A DNA stretch of 8,808 nucleotides from Actinomycetes bacterium (GTDB taxonomy: Bacteria; Actinomycetota; Acidimicrobiia; Acidimicrobiales; Palsa-688). The DNA is taken from contig JAKBBA010000133.1 in assembly GCA_021808665.1 (NCBI GenBank), forward strand, positions 1 to 8,808, in the 5' to 3' direction. Each line of letters starts with the position of its first letter. Position 1 is the stretch's first letter. Below are positions 5,949 to 8,808 of this stretch, in pieces. The translations under genes and the position numbers were made by a program. Below the pieces are notes generated by a model. The model searched no databases. It was not told the origin of the DNA and saw only the letters and a list, made by a program, of their open reading frames with translations.

Positions 5949-5961
5949 TTAGCATCGCTAA
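5949..5961. promoter_or_regulatory. Perfect dyad TTAGC-ATC-GCTAA upstream of the exporter
   Basis: Five-base inverted arms around a 3-base centre end 25 bases before the MFS start codon. This AT-rich dyad within GC-rich DNA, close to the start of a transporter gene, is the kind of site bound by MarR- or TetR-type repressors of efflux pumps. No regulator gene is present in the window, so one would have to act from elsewhere. TAATAT (5959-5964), overlapping its right arm, could be a -10 for the exporter but lacks a clear -35. Confidence 0.4.
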
Positions 5962-5986
5962 TATGGGTGGGGTTGGATAGCCGAAG

Positions 5987-7303
5987 ATGGCAAGTGAGTG
6001 CGACGACGTGACAGGCGTGGGAAAGACGCAATCTGGAGAGGACGACACGGCTGACGGGCGGAGCATAGTGAGACGCACCTTCTCCTCCCTCAAGATCCGG
6101 AACTACCGCTTATATTTCGCTGGCCAGGGCCTGTCCATGACCGGCACGTGGATGCAGGGTGTCACCCAGTCCTGGCTCGTGTACTCCTATACGCGGTCTG
6201 GCTTCGACGTCGGCGTGATCGTAGCCCTTCAGACCCTCCCCATCCTCCTCTTCGGCCCGCTCGGTGGGACAGTGGCGGACCGAGTCTCGAAATACCGAAT
6301 ACTTTTCTGGACGCAAGGTCTCGCCGGGGTCCAGGCGCTGACGCTTGCAGGGTTGGATCTGAGCGGGAACCTGAAGCTGTGGATGCTCTACCCGATGGCA
6401 GTCGTGCTCGGCTTCATCAACGCCCTGGATAACCCGACGCGCCAGACTTTCATCTCGGAGATGGTGGGCGACGCCGAGCTCAAGAACGCAGTGACTCTGA
6501 ACGCGATCATGGTGAATGTCGCCCGGGCGGTCGGTCCGGCTGCGGCCGGAGTGCTCATAGCCACGGTGGGAAGCGGATGGTGCTTTCTTGCGAACGGAGT
6601 TTCGTTTGGCTTCGTACTCGTGTCTTTGGCTGGCATGCGCAAGGAGGAATTGATGCCTGCTCCTCGAGCCCAGAAGGCTAAGGGGCAGCTCAGAGAAGGC
6701 TTCCGATATGTCGCTCGGACCCCGGTGTTGCGCGACGCACTGGTGATGATGGCCCTGGTCGGCTGTCTGACCTACGAGTTCCAGGTGACGCTGCCCTTGA
6801 TGGCCGGCCAGGTCCTCCATGGCGGCCCTCAGACCTACGGCGCGCTGACAGCCGTGATGGGTCTCGGAGCCGTGTTCGGTGGGTTGGCTGTGGCAGGCAG
6901 ACCGGGACGAGGTATAAACCGACTCGTCGGGACGTCGGCCGTATTCGGGGTCACGGTGCTCGCCGCAAGTCTGGCGCCCTCGGTGCTGGTCGAAGAAATA
7001 CTTCTCTTCGTCGTAGGCGGCGCGTCCGTATCGTTCCTCTCGCTTGGGAGTGCCACTTTGCAGTTGGGTGCGGATCCTTCGATGAGGGGTCGGGTAATGG
7101 CTTTGTGGTCAGTGGCCTTCCTGGGATCGACGCCGATAGGAGGACCCTTGGTCGGTTTCGTCGGCAACTTCGCGGGACCCCGCTTCGCGCTCGGGGTAGG
7201 GGCGACCGCAGCCATTCTTGCTGCCGGATACGGCTGGTCGCGCCAGCGCGCCAAAGGGGCTGAGCGCTCGTCGGAGGCGCAGACCGCGGTGGCGAAAGCT
7301 TGA
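5987..7303 (+). CDS. MFS_3-family exporter (EntS-like)
   Basis: The 438-residue integral membrane protein belongs to the major facilitator branch that includes enterobactin exporter EntS and many actinobacterial drug or metabolite exporters. Diagnostic stretches are SSLKIRNYRLYFAGQGLSMTGTWMQ (starting at about residue 33), QSWLVY (61-66), the loop 2-3 motif GPLGGTVADRVSKYR (90-104), the family signature DNPTRQTFISEMVG (148-161), LRDALVMMALVG (248-259) and RGRVMALWSVAFLGSTPIGGPLVG (367-390). The spacing of hydrophobic segments suits 10-12 helices, with a cytoplasmic loop at about 216-245. Substrate unknown. ATG 5987 gives a charged 30-residue cytoplasmic extension. GTG 6068, preceded by GGAG, would start just before the conserved region and is a fair alternative. 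The dyad at 5949-5961 suggests repressor control. The gene ends 37 bases before the convergent PaaK-like gene. Confidence 0.88.
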   Translation: MASECDDVTGVGKTQSGEDDTADGRSIVRRTFSSLKIRNYRLYFAGQGLSMTGTWMQGVTQSWLVYSYTRSGFDVGVIVALQTLPILLFGPLGGTVADRVSKYRILFWTQGLAGVQALTLAGLDLSGNLKLWMLYPMAVVLGFINALDNPTRQTFISEMVGDAELKNAVTLNAIMVNVARAVGPAAAGVLIATVGSGWCFLANGVSFGFVLVSLAGMRKEELMPAPRAQKAKGQLREGFRYVARTPVLRDALVMMALVGCLTYEFQVTLPLMAGQVLHGGPQTYGALTAVMGLGAVFGGLAVAGRPGRGINRLVGTSAVFGVTVLAASLAPSVLVEEILLFVVGGASVSFLSLGSATLQLGADPSMRGRVMALWSVAFLGSTPIGGPLVGFVGNFAGPRFALGVGATAAILAAGYGWSRQRAKGAERSSEAQTAVAKA

Positions 7304-7340
7304 CGGGGTGCGCCCTGCGGCTTTCGTGAGTCGAGGGACG

Positions 7341-8744
7341 CTACGACGCGAGTGGTACGAACTGCTGGAGCTTGCCGGACCACAGCCGGTCCAAGCTTGA
7401 AACCTCGCTCACGATCACCTCGGGATCTGTCAAGCCAGACTTCTGCAACAGCGTGTAGAACCGTGATCTCAGTCCGTCGTAGTCCTTCAGCCCCCTGGTT
7501 GTGACACGAACCTCGACCCCGTTCGAGGTTTGCCTCACTTGTGACTCCGAAACCCAGTCGGTCGCCAGCATGATGCCCATCATGCCCAGCCAGTGGATTG
7601 CAGTGCCGTTCGGGTAGGTGAAGGAGGTGGTCGAGCGGCCCGATATGTTCGTGATACGGCTGTGGGCGCACCCGCACTCGCACACTTCCCTCGTGATCGT
7701 CATGCGGTCGCTGATCTCGTAGCGAATGAGGGGTTGGGTCTTGCAATACAAGACGGTGAGGAGGATCTTCTCGCCCTGAGTGCCGTCTGGGACCGGGTTA
7801 CCGTTCGCATCGACTACCTCAAGGACCACCGAGTCGTCAGGTATGTGCATGCCGGAGCCCACGCCGCAGGGGAATGCGTAGACGCCCTCCGTGCAACCCC
7901 AGTAGTCGTAAACGCCGAGACCCCAGGCCTCGTGGACGGCCGAAAGCACATCAGGTCCGCATTGTTCACCGCATGTGCTTATAAGGCGCGGCCTTATGGA
8001 CAGCCGCCCGGCCAGGGCCTCGCGAGCCAAGAGAAGGACGAGGCTCGGATAGCCGGACAGGACCAGGGGATCAGCTTCGTTGAGCCGCCCGACGATCTCG
8101 ACGAGTGGCATGGATGCCGGCAGGTGGAGAAAGGTCTGTCCAGAATCCGACGGAAGGTTATGGAAAAAAGAGTTCAGCGCGCCGGAGACATGGCGAGGGT
8201 TGGCGGCGAAGAAAGATGCCGTCACGTGGCCTGGCGGGAGCTCCTTGACCTCCCGGGATTGCCAACGGGTGGCGATAGCTGCGAAGGTGCACCATTCCTC
8301 CCAGTCGTAGGCTAGGAGGGCCCGGGCACCCGTCGATCCGCTCGTGCTCACTAGGCGATAACGGTCGAAGAGGTAGTTGTCGGTGTCAAGGTGTTCCAAG
8401 TGCTTGTTCATGGCCGCCAGCGTGAGACGCTTGTCAGTCACCAGGTCGTCGAAGTTGTCCATCATGTCCGACTTCGTCAACGTCGGTAGCGTGGGGAGGT
8501 CCGCTTCGGTGAAGCTGCTCACGTCGATCCCATCGAAGCGCTTGCGGTAAAAATCGGACTTCGACACAGCCGAGGAAAGCAAATCCCTCAGCTTGCTTTG
8601 GCGGTGCGCTGCGAGACGATCCTGCGGCCAGCGGATGCTGCGGGCTCCAAGCATCATCGTCTTGGCGTAATCTGTGCGCTGACGTCCCAGCAGGTCGGTA
8701 TAGAGATCGGTTTGGTTTGACACGTCTGTTCGTCGTATCGTCAC
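7341..8744 (-). CDS. PaaK-like adenylate-forming ligase (phenylacetate-CoA ligase / F390 synthetase family)
   Basis: The 467-residue protein belongs to the PaaK group, which activates carboxylates as acyl-AMP and usually forms CoA thioesters. Motifs in order: P-loop STSGSTGAR (133-141), LISTCGE (254-260), YWGCTEG (281-287, the Y-x-G-x-TE motif), QPLIRYEISDRM (337-348, with the ribose-binding aspartate D346), CECGCAHSRITNISGRS (355-371) and C-terminal SGKLQQF (456-462), whose K458 is the likely catalytic lysine. The N-terminal part (about 45-100, KLRDLLSSAVSKSDFYRKRF ... LPTLTKSDM) is typical of the family. True phenylacetate activity is not implied, since many relatives act on other acids or polysaccharide precursors. 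The start GTG 8744 is the first in frame; GTG 8723, seven codons on, is equally possible. Neither has a good ribosome site. An AGTT repeat starts 26 bases upstream. Confidence 0.85.
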   Translation of the reverse strand: MTIRRTDVSNQTDLYTDLLGRQRTDYAKTMMLGARSIRWPQDRLAAHRQSKLRDLLSSAVSKSDFYRKRFDGIDVSSFTEADLPTLPTLTKSDMMDNFDDLVTDKRLTLAAMNKHLEHLDTDNYLFDRYRLVSTSGSTGARALLAYDWEEWCTFAAIATRWQSREVKELPPGHVTASFFAANPRHVSGALNSFFHNLPSDSGQTFLHLPASMPLVEIVGRLNEADPLVLSGYPSLVLLLAREALAGRLSIRPRLISTCGEQCGPDVLSAVHEAWGLGVYDYWGCTEGVYAFPCGVGSGMHIPDDSVVLEVVDANGNPVPDGTQGEKILLTVLYCKTQPLIRYEISDRMTITREVCECGCAHSRITNISGRSTTSFTYPNGTAIHWLGMMGIMLATDWVSESQVRQTSNGVEVRVTTRGLKDYDGLRSRFYTLLQKSGLTDPEVIVSEVSSLDRLWSGKLQQFVPLAS

Positions 8745-8769
8745 CCGTTAATCGCGACTTGAGGGCACG

Positions 8770-8808
<39 letters not shown>

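Noticed and set aside
7304..7340. Possible bidirectional terminator between the convergent exporter and PaaK-like genes
   Set aside because: Only a GGG-TGCG-CCC-type short stem is visible, with no U-rich tail on either strand.
6835..7746. 303-codon - strand open frame
   Set aside because: It runs antisense through the MFS exporter and into the PaaK-like gene in another frame. Composition is shadow-like and there are no motifs.
7593..8315. 240-codon + strand open frame
   Set aside because: Antisense to the PaaK-like gene, which carries complete adenylation motifs.

Overview
The window looks like chromosomal DNA from a high-GC Gram-positive bacterium (Actinomycetota). This rests on gene content: a FadD19-type acyl-CoA synthetase, a SnoaL-like protein, a PNPOx-like flavin/F420-fold protein with typical actinobacterial motifs, a GHL15-type putative glycosidase, and the tail of a protein with GGVFSFGDAGFYGS-type repeats. 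The repeat tail and GHL15 hint at Acidimicrobiia, but that is inference from memory, not a search.

Layout from left to right. Positions 1-96 hold the 3' end of a repeat-containing, probably surface-exposed protein on the + strand. A strong ribosome binding site follows, with a 16-codon mini-ORF whose stop overlaps the start (ATGA) of a GHL15-type glycosidase-like gene (189-1268). A SnoaL-like gene (1364-1903, +) then converges with a PNPOx-fold gene (1939-2490, -). The divergent region 2491-2874 is the least ordinary part. On the - strand it contains an unlisted 41-codon small ORF (2545-2670) with a well-placed Shine-Dalgarno and a hydrophobic core. It also has four 9-bp tandem repeats and several inverted repeats.

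A FadD19-like synthetase (2875-4554, +) overlaps tail to tail by 91 bp with a PAS-PAS-HD-GYP gene (4464-5831, -), a probable cyclic-di-GMP phosphodiesterase with all the main metal-ligand motifs. A second divergent region (5832-5986) carries a TTAGC-ATC-GCTAA dyad and leads to an MFS_3-type exporter (5987-7303, +). A PaaK-like adenylate-forming ligase (7341-8744, -) converges on the exporter. The window ends in a perfect AGTT tetranucleotide run (8770-8808) just upstream of that ligase.

Taken together, the right two-thirds pairs two carboxylate-activating (acyl-AMP) enzymes with an exporter, a SnoaL-fold protein and a PNPOx-fold protein, plus one signalling enzyme. This fits an accessory catabolic or lipid-modifying region. 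Strands alternate, so there is no single operon, and no complete pathway can be assigned. I found no rRNA, tRNA, CRISPR array or insertion sequence. I did not see a clearly new multi-gene system; the best novel candidates are the small ORF, the motif shared by the two divergent promoter regions, and the AGTT run.
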